The translations under genes were made by a program, and so were the position numbers. DNA of 64,000 bases. It comes from Apteryx mantelli. Taxonomy: Eukaryota; Chordata; Aves; Apterygiformes; Apterygidae. The notes below the pieces were generated by a model, which worked only from the letters and a program-made list of their open reading frames with translations, had not been told where the DNA came from and made no database searches. Numbering within the stretch: the stretch's first letter is position 1; the number at the start of each line of letters is the position of its first letter. The stretch is from NCBI RefSeq assembly GCF_036417845.1, contig NW_027118693.1, positions 2,490,001-2,554,000 on the forward strand. Direction: 5' to 3'. This document shows positions 1-12,105 of this stretch, piece after piece.

Positions 1-1334
1 CAGCTCTCTCACAGTTGACTCTCAGCCATCCACCAAGGATGTGATCCACAGGCAGCAGTGAATCTGGGACACCCTCCCTATGCAAGCACCTTTGGCAACA
101 ATTCATTCCCCTATAGGCGGGGTGAATCACTGACTCATCCATCCCAGGAGCTCCCTGGACTGTCTAGATGGCTGCTTCAGCCTTCTCCAACGCACTGTAC
201 AAGGTCTAAAGTTTGCAGCAGGGAATCACCAGGGACATCATTTTATCTGACCCCAGTGTTATGAAAGGGCAGAGGAGGAGTGGGCAAAGAGCTCTGTCTT
301 GCAGCCATGGACTTTCCCTGGGCAGCTACTCAGGCGTGTGTCAGGGGTTTACCATAAGCATGTGCTTGACCGTGCTTCCACACTACCTCAGTCCCCACTC
401 ACCCTCGGGGCACTCATCCGCCCTCATCACAATGCTGAACAGGGAGCCCTGAGAGCTCAGCTGGAAATGCTGAGGTCCAGGTGCTGTGCTGCTGCTGCTG
501 CTGCAGGTGACAGCTCAAATGCTCTCAGAAATTAAAACCGAGGAGGAAAAGATGTGCAGGAAATGAACTTCCCTCTCCTTTTCCCTTCTTCCCCATACAA
601 CGGTTCTCTTCCTCACGTTGCTTGGATGGCTCAGGTACCCCTTCTCTGGCATTCACTTTTCCCCCTCCCTTCTCTCCCAAGTTACACAACTGCTTGTAAG
701 TATCCTCTCTAACAGTCCATTTACAGTCCCTTCCAAGACTGAGCTAGTAACTCCTGACCACTCTTTGTCAACAGAAAGAGATGGACTGTCCAGTGCAGAA
801 TCATCTCCTCAGAAAGCACATGTTTCAGGGAGTTGAGACCACTAACTCCGTTCAGTGTGCATCCTTCTTCTGTGAGAAGAAGCAACCTTTGGTGTGATGT
901 GTTCCCCTAAAGGCTATTTTTGCATGATGGGGCTTTTTCTCTCTGGCACATCTGCCTGTTGCTCGAGAGCAGAAGGATTTGGCCAACAGCTATGCTGGGT
1001 ATTACCAGGAATAACTTCAGGCATAGTAGGCTAAATATGAGCAAATGTACATTCCTTTTTAATCCACACAGTGAAATAGGCACCTCAATGGAGCAGCTCA
1101 TCTGTCTCATCAGAGGAGGTTCCCCTAGGATGAGCAGTTTTGCCCTCCACAAGAACCTGTTCCTGTCCTTTCACTAGGAATGAAGCCCCTAAACCAAATG
1201 TGAATTCGGTCAGATGAGTGCAAATCTCATGTTGTCTCTGTCAACCTTTTTACCACAAACACAGAAGCGCATGCTCTTTCTCTGCGGTTCCCCTCCTGCC
1301 AAGTGGGTTTGACAAGAAGGACCTGCAGCACTAC
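1..1334. other. intergenic, 5' flank of OR pseudogene A
   Basis: No convincing gene is seen here. From about position 540 onward the sequence resembles 39.9-40.66 kb, the 5' flank of the second OR pseudogene. Shared landmarks include 'ataacttcagg' (about 1010 and 40305) and 'ggttcccctag' (about 1118 and 40412). At 1276-1290 lies the counterpart of a splice acceptor seen in the other copy, but the AG is CG here. A short CTG run sits near 485-503. Confidence 0.5.
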
Positions 1335-2297
1335 AAGGAGAAAGAAGAATGGGGCAATTGGACATCTCCAGTGGAGTTCCTCCTGCTGGGACCGGGTAAT
1401 GTCCCCAAGCTTCCGATGCCTCTCTTCCTCCTCTCTCGCATGATCCACCTGGTGACCATGTTTGGGAACATCCTCATTGTTGTGCTAGTGGTGGCACGCA
1501 GGCATCTGCATACCCCCAGGTACTTCTTCTTGGGGAATTTCTCCAGTGTGGAAATCTTCTACACCTCCACCATTCTGCCCGGGCTGCTGGCCAGATTCCT
1601 GACTGGGGACAGAACCATTTCTGCTCATGGCTACATGACACAGTTCTATTTCTTTGGCTGTTTTGCAGCTACTGAGTATGACCTGCTGGCCACCATGTCC
1701 CTGTGATCGGTACTTGGCCATATGCCAACCCCTGCTCTGTGCAAGCCTCATGAACTGGAAGGTGTGTCTCCAGCTGGCGTCTGGGTCTTGGCTAGCCCGA
1801 TTACTAATGTCTACAACAGTGACGTGGTTATTTTCTCAGTTACAGTTCTGTGGCCCCAGTGTCATTGATCACTTCTTCTGTGATTTTACCCCTTTGCTAG
1901 CGCTCTCCTGCAGTGACACCACAGTGCCTACGCTGGTTACTTTCGTAATCGGCTTTCTGGATGTAGTCTTCCTTTTGCTATTCACTCTGGCATCCTGTGT
2001 CTGCATCAGAGCTGTTATCCTGAGGATCCCCACCAGCATGAGGAGGCAGAAGGCTTTCTCCACCTGCTCCTCTCACCTCACCATGGTCACTGTTTTCCAC
2101 GGGACCCTCACCATTGTCTATATGATGCCCAGAACAGCTCTGCTGAGACAGCTCAATAAAATGCTGTCCCATTTTTCTACACCATCCTCACACCCGTGGT
2201 CAGTCCACTCATCTACAGCCTGCAGAACAGGGAGATCAAGGGGGCTCTTGGAAAGGCACTCAGGAAAACTGTGGCCTCCACACAGAGCTCATACTAG
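1335..2297 (+). pseudogene. olfactory receptor pseudogene, copy A
   Basis: This is a single-exon class II olfactory receptor, a seven-transmembrane odorant GPCR. Recognisable parts in order are the N-terminal sequon NWT with SPVEFLLLG, the TM1 motif GNILIVVLVV, the intracellular loop HTPRYFFLGNFSS, DRYLAICQPLL, FCGPSVIDHFFCDF in loop EC2, RRQKAFSTCSSHLT before TM6, and a TM7 region reading [16 protein letters not shown] in a shifted frame. Three lesions are visible. The start codon expected from copy B is AAG at 1335-1337. An extra C near 1698 shifts the frame just before DRY. One T is missing in the run near 2175, before TM7. The upstream acceptor AG is also changed. A weak AATAAA lies at 2423. 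It is paralogous to the pseudogene at 40.7 kb. It resembles OR families 6/11/12, but I cannot fix the subfamily. Confidence 0.9.
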
Positions 2298-2422
2298 TTG
2301 TGATCCACCAGGAATGAACTGACCTAGCATGGCAGACTTGGAAATGCATGTTCTGTGTATCAGGTGTAGCTTTCAAAGTGTAGCATATGGAGAAGTTTGT
2401 GGAATGGGAAGGGGGAGAAGGG

Positions 2423-2428
2423 AATAAA
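2423..2428 (+). promoter_or_regulatory. polyadenylation hexamer AATAAA
   Basis: An AATAAA lies 126 bases downstream of the copy A stop, inside the duplicated block. Its counterpart in copy B lies at about 41845. The position suits an OR 3' UTR, but the hexamer is common by chance. Confidence 0.3.
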
Positions 2429-3755
2429 TGTCTTAGGGGAATATAGGCCTGGTGTAGAAGAGTGCAAAGAATATCCCTGGCTGTCTTCTTTCTTTAAAAT
2501 AAACCCCATTATCATGCTGGAAGCGGGAGCTCTTGAAATGTCTGAGCTTTCTTTTTCTGTGAAGAGCATAAAGGAATTTCAGCCGTAATGTGAGCTCCTT
2601 CCAGGGGCAAGCATTGACGTATTTTCCTGTCTGTGGGTTCCTGAGATGGTAGCCCTGTCTCTCAGCTGTACATATTCCCAGAGGAGAGGTCTGTATTGTT
2701 AGTTACTGTTCCGTTCAGTGAAGATCGCCAGTGCCACAGAGTTGACTGCACCCATGCATGCACCTCCTATGGGTCAGGATGGCCTCAGGCACGCCGAACA
2801 TGGATGTGGGCAGGGATCACAGAGCTGGGGCCTAGTGAAGAGGTCTGCTAGGGACTGAGGCAAGAGGGGGACAACGGAAGCAGAAACGGGAAATGTGCAG
2901 GCATCTGAAAGGGCTTCCAGTGCTCACGTGTGGCCAACAGCACTGCTGCCTGTGGTTGAGGCCATCAGTGAAAGCCTGGCTGTGAGTCAGCCCATCCTGA
3001 GGCTGGTGCCTAACACAAGCCCCATGCAGCACCTCACTCCTTCCACGGTCCGACCAGGGAGCCTGGGCCATCAGAGCAAGCGGAGAAGGCTCCTGGATTG
3101 GCCTGTTGCCCTGCTGAGATGAGCCTATCCCTAAAGCCTCCCTCCTGTGCGTGCCTAGAGCATGTCCCTCACGCAGCTTTCGGCACCTGGGCTGGCCTTC
3201 TGAGGAGATACAGCTCTTATCTGTGGAGACACAAGCATATAAGAAGTATATCAACAGAAGCTGATTGCGATTTGGTCACCAGAGGCAGGGCCTGACTTCA
3301 TCTTCCTCTGAGCCTTTGTTCTCAGCCAGCCTCCCACCACCCTGCGTTCCCACCTCATCTCTTTTGCCAGGTCAGTCCTCATGTGTGTTGTACGTGCTCT
3401 GAAGTGGGAGAAACCTTACTCTGAAGTGGCTGTTTTCCCTCCCATTGCCCAACTAAGTTGAGGCATGGAATTCCTCTGTGCGTCCTAGATATGGCTTCTC
3501 CATATTGACAGTGATAAGTGGGCAACTGAATCAAGCCTTTCCACTGGACGTGTCTACATTTGGGAAGATGAATCCCATCCCTCCTTTCCTCTGAGGTTTC
3601 TTGCAGAGGGGAATTGTGAAAGGCGATCTCATAGTCTGAGCCCCTCTAAAAAGTTGTAGGTCCTTCTGCAGAGGAAAGGTACATTTTCTGGGTCTTATTT
3701 TCCCAGTACTTTAAGCAGAAACCATACTGCCCCCTTCTTCCCTTTGCATCATTTC

Positions 3756-3757
<2 letters not shown>

Positions 3758-3793
<36 letters not shown>
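3758..3793. repeat. (CA)n microsatellite
   Basis: About 17 CA dinucleotides with one interruption (CG) near the right end. This is a plain simple repeat. Confidence 0.95.
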
Positions 3794-6700
3794 TTTAATT
3801 ACTCATTTGCTTCCCACTGGCTAACACAGATCTTATGAAGGGAGCCTTCATATTTTCTTCTTTTCCTATCCCTAATCCTTTCTCCTTGCTTTACTCCCAC
3901 AGTTCATGCTTACCATGGCCTCTGAAGATCTCCTCAGTCTTTCTTTGCTTTTCCTCATCTGAATTCATAGATGAAAGCCTGCATTTTTTTTTCTTTTTAG
4001 TAACTGAATCAATACCATCCTGCTGCAGTGGGAGATGAAAAGATGAGGGTGTTGATAATACAGAAAGCTTCTCTAAGAGTCAGGTGCCATACCCCGAGGG
4101 ATGAGTATGGCATAAGTGTAGAGTGACAGAAATCAATCATGAAATTCTGCATACCCTGAATTTCCTCCAGCATATAACTATAACCAATGTGTAGATTCTC
4201 TGGGTGGCATTCATCTACCTTAACTTCAGATATTTGAATGTTGATCTCTAAGTCTTAACACAGTGATACTGGCTCTGTTACACACTTAAGAGCAACATTT
4301 GCAGAGGATAGTTCAGCCTCCAAGAACTGATGTGTTGGATGCCCTGGAAGTGGTTTCATCATTCCAAGATTCCTTTTTCTCCCCACAATAACTTGCTATG
4401 GGGATTGAAAGTGGGGACTTTGAGCAGCAGTATGAGATGGGCTCTCAAGCAGAAACATAGTGAGCTCTTGACACACTCTGACTCCCCGACAACGGGAGTG
4501 ATGGATCACACAGAGCCCACTCAGGACAGTGATGGGCTTGGCTTGAGTGTCCTTGGGCGGGTGCTATCTTCCTTTCAGAGAGAAAGAATGAGTACCAGCA
4601 GGTACAGTGCAAGCTTCTCCCTGATCAACGATGAAATATGTGAGCACTGATATTCCTGTATGAAGCAACCATTCCCCATTTCCTGAAGAACTGGACTTCA
4701 GTCACCTCCTGCATCCCAGGGTGAGCTGAGCCTGGGAGCAAGATGCTCTTTTTAATGATGTGCACAGGTTGCTGGGGGATGACAAAGAGAGGGAAGTCTG
4801 GAAACTACTGTGGTTGAAAGTGGTAGGAGAGAGAAAAGAACCTGAGATATGACAGAGTTCAAGGTGATAGCTAGGGGGAAAAAGTATGAGCCACATAGCT
4901 TGCTTTTCTTTGAGGGGGGTGTTGGACCCAATGACCTCCAAAATAAGAAACCTATTTCCTTGAGTATCCTCAAATTTAATCTATGTTCACGAGTGAGTCC
5001 CCTGCAATTCACTTCAACAATCTTTTATGATCCAAATCTCAGATGGTCTCAGATGGAGACTTCCCTGGTAGTCAAAATCAGCCACAGCAGAGAATGGCAG
5101 ATGCTCTTCTAAGATGGGCTCCTAAAACAGGCAGGATGAGTCCCCCTGTGGCGATGTGAAGATGCTGGTCGCCTGTCATTAACGTGGGAGGGAGCTGAGG
5201 TGACTGAGGTGAAGCTGAGGTGACTTTGACACAAGAAGCTCTATGACTTGATAGGTGTAGGTGTTCAGAAGGGCACAGGTTTCCTCTACATGATATGCAC
5301 ATGCCCAGGGCATCTGGAATACCACTGGATGCCTGCAAGAGGTACCATCCAACGGAGCTCCTTTCTTAGCCTGCCTTCACACTCTGAGAGTCATTTCTAG
5401 AGGGATACACCTCACCTTAAGCTAATGGGCTAGGTGAGCTCACATGACTTGTAGCCAACAGTAGCTGTTTCTCTTCACTGACTACAAAGGAAGCTCAGGG
5501 AGAGACAGCTCTATGGTAGCCATCCCAAGTTAGGTAAGGGAGTGCTCCTAGTTCTGTTTTTCTTGGTCCAGAGAGCTCCTTGAGTCTTCTGTAGAATCAT
5601 TCCACCTTGACTTGTTCCACACAAGGTGGAAGCGGAAGGCTAGACAAACTCCTTCTTCCCCTTTCCCCTAGCATCAGGGCAGAAATTCATCTAGTCTCTC
5701 CCTTTGATCAAACAAACAGACACAGTTACTGAGGCATGAAAAAAAAAAAAAGAAAAAAAGGAAAATTATTCCTGCCTTCTCAACTTACACCCTAGATCAT
5801 CACCTCTTTCCCCAATAGCATGATCTCTTGTGAGATCCCCAAAAGCTCCAGGCAAGAGCACATGCCAGAAGGTAAGCCATCCAACGGCAGAACATACAAA
5901 GCCAAGGAAGTTTTACTGCTGATAAGGATTTGGAAATCCAAAAAGTAGGGAAAAGCTCTGTGGAGGGGAAGTTGTAAAATAATTTAGAAGAATGGCTTGA
6001 AAAGAGGTCACAGACAGCAGTTGTTCTGGCTTGGAGGGCAGGTGAAGGAAGAGGACTGAGATCTCTTCCCTCTAGAAGGCACTGACTCAGGCTGGGAACA
6101 TGAGGCTACTGAATGGCTCTAGGGCCTGCTCAATGGACCTCAAGACTTTCATTCTTTGTGGAGCACCAGTGCATGGCACATAGAAGATTCCATTATAGTC
6201 AATGGAGGTCAACTACTTAAATATAGGCACCTTTGAAGCACCTAAGAAGATGTAATCACCTGGTTCTGAGCCAGAAGTGTCTGCTGTCTTTCCTTCCATC
6301 CCCATGTAGACATCTAAGATATTCTAGAATATTAAAAAATGGCAGTACATGCCCATGCTTCATCATCTAACCATTTCCCTACATTCGTTCAGCAAAATTG
6401 CTCTGCAAACTGCAGGGTCACTGTTGGCCAGATCACTACTGAATTTAATGGGAGCTCAGACTGCTTGCATTGCAGACACTTCAACTTGGCTGTCTGGAGC
6501 TGAATCCCATTGCTGCAGTGCAACTGTTCATATCAGTGTTGCTGTCTGCTGCCCCTTCATAGTCAGGGGAAAAAGAATGGCATCTGCAGAAGATGATGAA
6601 TCCAGGCAGTTTAGACAGTGTCTTAGCAATGGAAGGCTCTCCATTTAGCGAAGCATACCTCTCTCCACTTGACTCTAGAGTGACCACGGTTTAGATGAGA

Positions 6701-9118
6701 AGGGTAAAATAAGTATAATGGAATCTGATCCAGATGTTAATTGCTTGGGTTTTTTGAGGAGCATTTCAGGAAAAAAAAAACCCTCATTTTATTTACTGTT
6801 TGTATCTAGCAAAACTAATAGCTATCAACAAATCATGCAGCCTGACGTTACCCATTCATTCTGAAAGACCGGATTTTATCATGGCTACTGGCATCTCCTG
6901 GATTGCCTGATGAACTTTATTTCCACCTGTATTCTTAACATTTTAATGACAGATTTATGACTACTTCCTTTACTCTTGCAAGGCAAAGTGTGTAAGAGGC
7001 AGTCTTTTTGTTTATGAGGCCAAGTCTTAGAGAAGTCAATGCTACTTAAACATGGAAAATTGCCTCTTCTTGCACCTCAGACAAGATAGACATGAAAATC
7101 TTTTCACTTTATCTTCTGCTTTTTCATATAACTAATTTAAACAGTTTCAAGCCTGAACTGGTCATCCAGTCTCTCTGCAATCAGTGGAGAGAGATAGAGC
7201 TACTGGGGCATAAGTCATGCTGTTCCTAGGGTCAGGATCCCTCTGAGATTCCACCTCCCTGGGGCTTCTGCAGAGCACCTTAGGCCGTATGGCTGTCTAT
7301 TAGGTGACTGAAGTAAGATGAGTGCACCAATTGATACCGAAAGCAACATTCTTCAGTGTTAATGCACCATGAAGTACAAAGCATCTGCTCATTACAGGTG
7401 CACGGTGACAGAGCTAAAGTTAAGGCAAGGAACAAAGAATGAGATAACTGAAGAGAAGAAGAAAACATCAAGAGAAACAAGGTGGAATAATACATAGATG
7501 CTAGTAATAAGTAGGAGTTTGCAGTGACCGAAAATAAAGGTCTTCACAGGTTGATTTTACCAGACCATCTCTCAACAAAAACAGCAAAAATCAGTAAAAC
7601 GAGACCTTTGGGGAATTGTGAGCTCTTGGAAAAAGCTGATCATTTTCAAGGACAGAAATTGCTAGGAACCTTTTTATTTTGTCAGAAGGACGGCACCCAC
7701 AAAAAAGAAAAAGATCAATGAAGTCATTGACTCTGGTTTTATTTCAACAGACTTTTTGTCCTCAGCAACTTTGTGTTTCATGTGGCACACCTCATTTCAA
7801 GCATGCTGTGTTTAAACACTGGAATCTCCCAAGTAATAATACAGTTATGACACTAAAGATACAATATGGGCACTTAATAAATAATGATGCAGCATTCTGA
7901 GGAAACCATAGCTTTTATTTTCAATGACAACACAGACATTTGGAGAAATGTAATAATGAATCATCTCTTTGAAATCATACATTCCTCTTTCAGTTAAAGC
8001 TTTCCCAAGAGGTTTGGAAAAAAAAAAAAAAAAAAGGAAAGGTGGGAGAAGGGCAAGAGGGTTGTTAATTACCTTATCTCTCTATATATATAAAAATTGC
8101 AAAAATACTTTAATATATAAAGCCCAACCAATCTGTTTCTTCTAATGCTACAAGGTACTGTGAAGGCAGATTATTCTACTTTGTTTTTTAAACTCACCAA
8201 TCACCTGCACACTTAAGAAAGCCTAATCCACAGCTACTTTCACAGAGACAATTCATACAGTTCACATCATAAACCAAATCATAACATTTAACTGATGGGA
8301 AAAAAGGGGGGGAAAAAAAACCAACTTTAGGAGAGGGTCAAATCTAATAGATTTAGGCAACTTCATGATGCTTCCATGTTGTTGATGTGTTTCACTTCAT
8401 GCTTCTCCCCAGGGTCCCTTAGCTTGCACCTTCTCTGGAGTGAGCCAATTAGTTCCCTTCATGGGAAAATCAGGGGGCAGACAAGAAGATGCCAGAATTC
8501 ACACTCTGCAGACAGAATGGATGCAAACCAGTCAGCATCACTCGATTAGAAACTCTGATTCAGCCCCTGGAAGATGTCACAAAAGCAGCAGTGTAGCCTA
8601 AGACACACCTGATGTGTGCAGGAGACTCAGCCAGGCTGAGTCTACAGTCCACAGACAGAATTCACCACTTCCAAAGGCCAGGTCAACATACCTATCCCAT
8701 GCCATGCTGAATGGCTGTGTGGAAATATCTTTCCTTCCACTCACTCTAGCAATAGCTCATGGTAAGCTCAAATACATATCCATTGCAGTCAATAAAGACA
8801 GGTGAGATGAATCCAAAACACCCCAGTTCTTTAGAGAACTGGATTCAGTTGTCCACACGCAGGTGTCTTCTGCTATTTGAGATGCCCTAAGGAGCCCAAG
8901 ACGTCTTGGCAGTTGTGACAAGGGGCCTTTGGGACACTTGTCCCTTTCTAGAAGGGCTGCTGGAGGTCAGCTAGGATGTTCTGTGGCATCTCAAATGGCA
9001 CTAGCCCCACGTGACTCTGGCTGCATTTAGTCCCTTACCGGTACAGAGAATGGAGCTGAGAGAATGCTTCACCTCATCCTCACATAGATACCACCTGGCT
9101 GCTTACCTGAATCATACT

Positions 9119-10183
9119 CTAAGCACCACTGAATCTCATCCAAGGAGTCTCATCTAAGCTGGCTAGTTTATCCTTGTGAACAGAAAGGTCCCGCTCAGAT
9201 TTTTCAAGACTAAGTACCAGCCATGATGATGCTCGTGGCTTTCCTGCCCTCTTAGTCATCACCAGGCCTTTGTGCAAAGCATTTTTCAAGGCCTCTTTCA
9301 TTTGCTCCTTCCTCAGGCTAAATATGAATGGGTTTACAAGAGGCGCCACAATACTGGAGACAACAGGGAGGCTTTTGTTGAGATGCACAGAGGTCATGTG
9401 GGAAGGCCTGGCATAGACAAAGATGGAGATGCCAAAACCCAAGGAAACAACAGTGAAATGAGAAGCACAAGTTGCAAATGCTTTCTGCCTGCCCTGTGCT
9501 GACGGCATCCGGAATATGTTGGAATCAATGTAGGCACAGGAGAGCACAGTCAGTGCCAAAGAGCCAAGGAGCAGGACCCAGAACACCACAAAATCAATCC
9601 ACTCAATAAGCTGGATGTCTGCACAAGCAAGGTGTAATAATGGAGCACTGTCACAGAAGTAGTGGTCGATTACATTGGCACCACAGTATGGCAGCCGGGC
9701 TGCCAGAACCAGAGACGACAGAATCATGACAAAGGCACCCGCCCAGCAGCCCAAAACAAGTGTACTGCATACCTTGCTTGTCATGATGCTGGGATGCCTT
9801 AGTGGGTTGCATACAGCCACATATGTGTCGTAGGACGTGACAGCAAAGAGGATGGACTCAGTTGTGCCCATGAGGAAAGAGAAGAAGAGCTGACTAAAGC
9901 AGCCATCAAAGGAAATGGTTTTCTTCTCTGACAGGAAGTTTGCCAGCATTTTAGGAACCACAGAGGAAGTCATGGAGATCTCTCTGAAAGACAGATAACT
10001 GAGGAAGTAATACATGGGAGAATGGAGATGGCCATCAGTGTATACCAGGACAATGATAAGAGTGTTTCCCAAGACAGTCACTAAATAAATAAGCAGGAAC
10101 ACAACCAAGAGGAGGATCTCCACCTCATGGACATTAGGAAATCGTGCTAAGATGAACTCTGTCACAGATGTGCCATTCTCCAT
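9119..10183 (-). CDS. olfactory receptor, open frame but DRY motif altered
   Basis: This single coding exon of 354 residues encodes a class II odorant GPCR of the plasma membrane of olfactory neurons. Visible are sequon NGT (3-5), TM1 with LGN (38-40), SPMYYFL (55-61), conserved cysteines 95 and 177, KAFATCASHF (234-243) and NPFIF in TM7 (284-288). The DRY motif reads D119-T120-Y121; the arginine codon is ACA at 9834-9836. About 50 extra residues follow the usual OR end (after KEALKNAL, to residue 302), so the original stop has probably been lost. I chose this ATG because a CAG acceptor lies 2 bases upstream; an in-frame ATG at 10255 would add 24 residues with no OR likeness. It is closest in this window to the receptor at 18.0 kb. 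It may be a pseudogene or a receptor with altered coupling. Confidence 0.85.
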   Translation of the reverse strand: MENGTSVTEFILARFPNVHEVEILLLVVFLLIYLVTVLGNTLIIVLVYTDGHLHSPMYYFLSYLSFREISMTSSVVPKMLANFLSEKKTISFDGCFSQLFFSFLMGTTESILFAVTSYDTYVAVCNPLRHPSIMTSKVCSTLVLGCWAGAFVMILSSLVLAARLPYCGANVIDHYFCDSAPLLHLACADIQLIEWIDFVVFWVLLLGSLALTVLSCAYIDSNIFRMPSAQGRQKAFATCASHFTVVSLGFGISIFVYARPSHMTSVHLNKSLPVVSSIVAPLVNPFIFSLRKEQMKEALKNALHKGLVMTKRAGKPRASSWLVLSLEKSERDLSVHKDKLASLDETPWMRFSGA

Positions 10184-11259
10184 CTCTGTGCAGTCTCCGT
10201 TGTGGGAAAGAACACCAGAGTAATGTAGAGTTTTGAATATTTTCTCAGATGACATCTAGTAAGTTTTGGACATCCTGATTTTAAAGAGAAGTTAAGTCCC
10301 GACACATAGCTATTCAGGGTCGAATTCATCCCACCTAACTTGGATATCTGCAATAGAAATGTTTCTTTCTGAGTTAGTCAGCCAGTACCATTTTTTTGAT
10401 GCTGCCTAGCCCTCCACAACTATAGAAGAGTCCTGGAATGACCGGTTCAGCCTAAGCCATCTGTCTTTTGAAGAGAGATTCTTCATGCCCAGCTGAAGGT
10501 GCTTGATTGAGTTGCTCATAAATAGGCATCCAGTGCCATTGGTGATGTCTCAGACATCCCCATAAGGCTAAAGTCTTCAATGGCTGGAGATCCCAATGTG
10601 TCAGCAACCGAAGCCTGCAGATGCCCACCTACAGGGTACATTCAATAGCACCTAAAGAGCCATTCATCCATTCATCTTGTCCAAAAAGAAAGGCCTACAT
10701 TTGGTCTGTTTTGGCAGTAACCTTTCTAGAGAGGCAATATATCCCATCCCAGCTGCCTGTCTAATCAAACAGGAGAGGAAGCCATCCCTAAAAGAGGAGC
10801 CATCCCTAAAAGGTGATTCAGACCATTGCAGTCTGCCTCTCTCCATTGACGGTTGAGGAGTGGAAGATGACAACCTTTGTGAAACAGCCACCACAGTTTG
10901 GTGCCACCAAGCTTCGCCTTTGCTCTTTGTTTCATATACAAAGGTGACAGAGGTAGGTCTTTGCTGCAAAGCTGCCTCAATTTCTCTGTAACCGTCATTC
11001 AAAATTACCATCAAATCAGAACACAAGATAGACTCCTCTCACCCAGCATTTTCTGCACCTGAATTTTGTTTCCATGCATGCTCAAATGGCAATAAGTAGC
11101 ATGTTCAGTGTCAATACCATTGTTCCTATAGCTGTGTCTTTGATCTTACCTTCTGCATGAGTGACACCTCATATATTTCTTTTTGCTTCCTTGCTGAAGA
11201 AAGTTGTGTCTGACTTCCTGATGAGAGTCTCAGCTGTGACAACCAAGAGGAAAATTGGG

Positions 11260-11265
11260 GAGAGA

Positions 11266-11302
<37 letters not shown>
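11260..11302. repeat. (GA)n microsatellite
   Basis: About 20 GA dinucleotides with one GGG interruption at the left. It gives a purine-only strand. Confidence 0.95.
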
Positions 11303-11306
<4 letters not shown>

Positions 11307-11904
11307 TTCTACATTCCTGCTCTATGTCATAAGACCAGAGGGACAGCTATGTAGCTCAGTTACTTATTGCACAGCCACCAACAGGACGTATACAAGTAAA
11401 AAAGTGCATGGTGCATTGACCAATAGGAATCATAGTCTTAGAATAAGAAGGCATTCACACTCCAGTTGTTGGAAGAATGATGGATATCCTGCAGACTTGG
11501 CTAAGCTGAAATCAGTGTAATGACAACTGAGCAATGATTTCCTTGCTCAGCATAAACCGTGGATGATTCTTATCAGAATGAGACTGTTCAACATGCAAAA
11601 CAATTTAGAAAGATGAAACGTCCCAGGGAAGGAGTTCCAGAAAGCCAGTGTGTGGCAGAAAGGCAAAAGTTTTTTTTTTAACTTGTAATGAAGAAGGTGC
11701 ATTTCACAAAGACCACTAGTACTTGATAGGTGGTCTGAGAAATGCCAGAAAGAAAAGTAATTGGATCCTTTCTAAGAATTTACCCTTCAGAGGCTTCACT
11801 TTGAAAAAAAAAAAAAAATCCTGGGAGATTTAGATAAACAAGCCTCACATCAAGTTAGCAGTAGTTGAGTGCCAGTCACAAAGATGACAGGCCCCAAATC
11901 GTCT

Positions 11905-12105
11905 TGTACTGGCATACACAACAGTAAGGGGCAATGCCCACAAGCTGCAGCTTGGAAGGTTCAGAGAGGACCTCAGGAAAAAACGAGTTATTAATTTGGA
12001 GGGTTATGAAGCACTGGAGCAAGTCACCCAGAGAGGGTGGGAGGTTGGGCTAGAGACATCTGGAGGTCCCTTCCAACCACTATTTCAATGGTGCGATGAT
12101 TTTCA
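11905..12105 (+). mobile_element. decayed CR1 LINE 3' fragment
   Basis: The sequence follows the 3' end of avian CR1 in order: a piece like 'ggcaatgcccacaagct', then 'gaagcactggagcaagtc', then 'ggaggtcccttccaacc' and a worn tail with 'gatgattt'. It is shortened relative to full CR1 tails and clearly old. It is non-coding now. Confidence 0.6.

Larger units (their letters stand above)
2298..9118. other. intergenic, no gene seen
   Basis: The first 500 bases (to about 2815) still match the 3' flank of copy B (41.63-42.19 kb). Beyond that I see no coding signal; open frames are short and overlap on both strands. The stretch holds a CA microsatellite at 3758-3793 and A-runs at 5739-5759 and 8018-8035. 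Scattered decayed pieces of an unclassified repeat recur in this OR domain, for example 5250-5340, 6160-6260 and 8740-8900. Confidence 0.5.
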
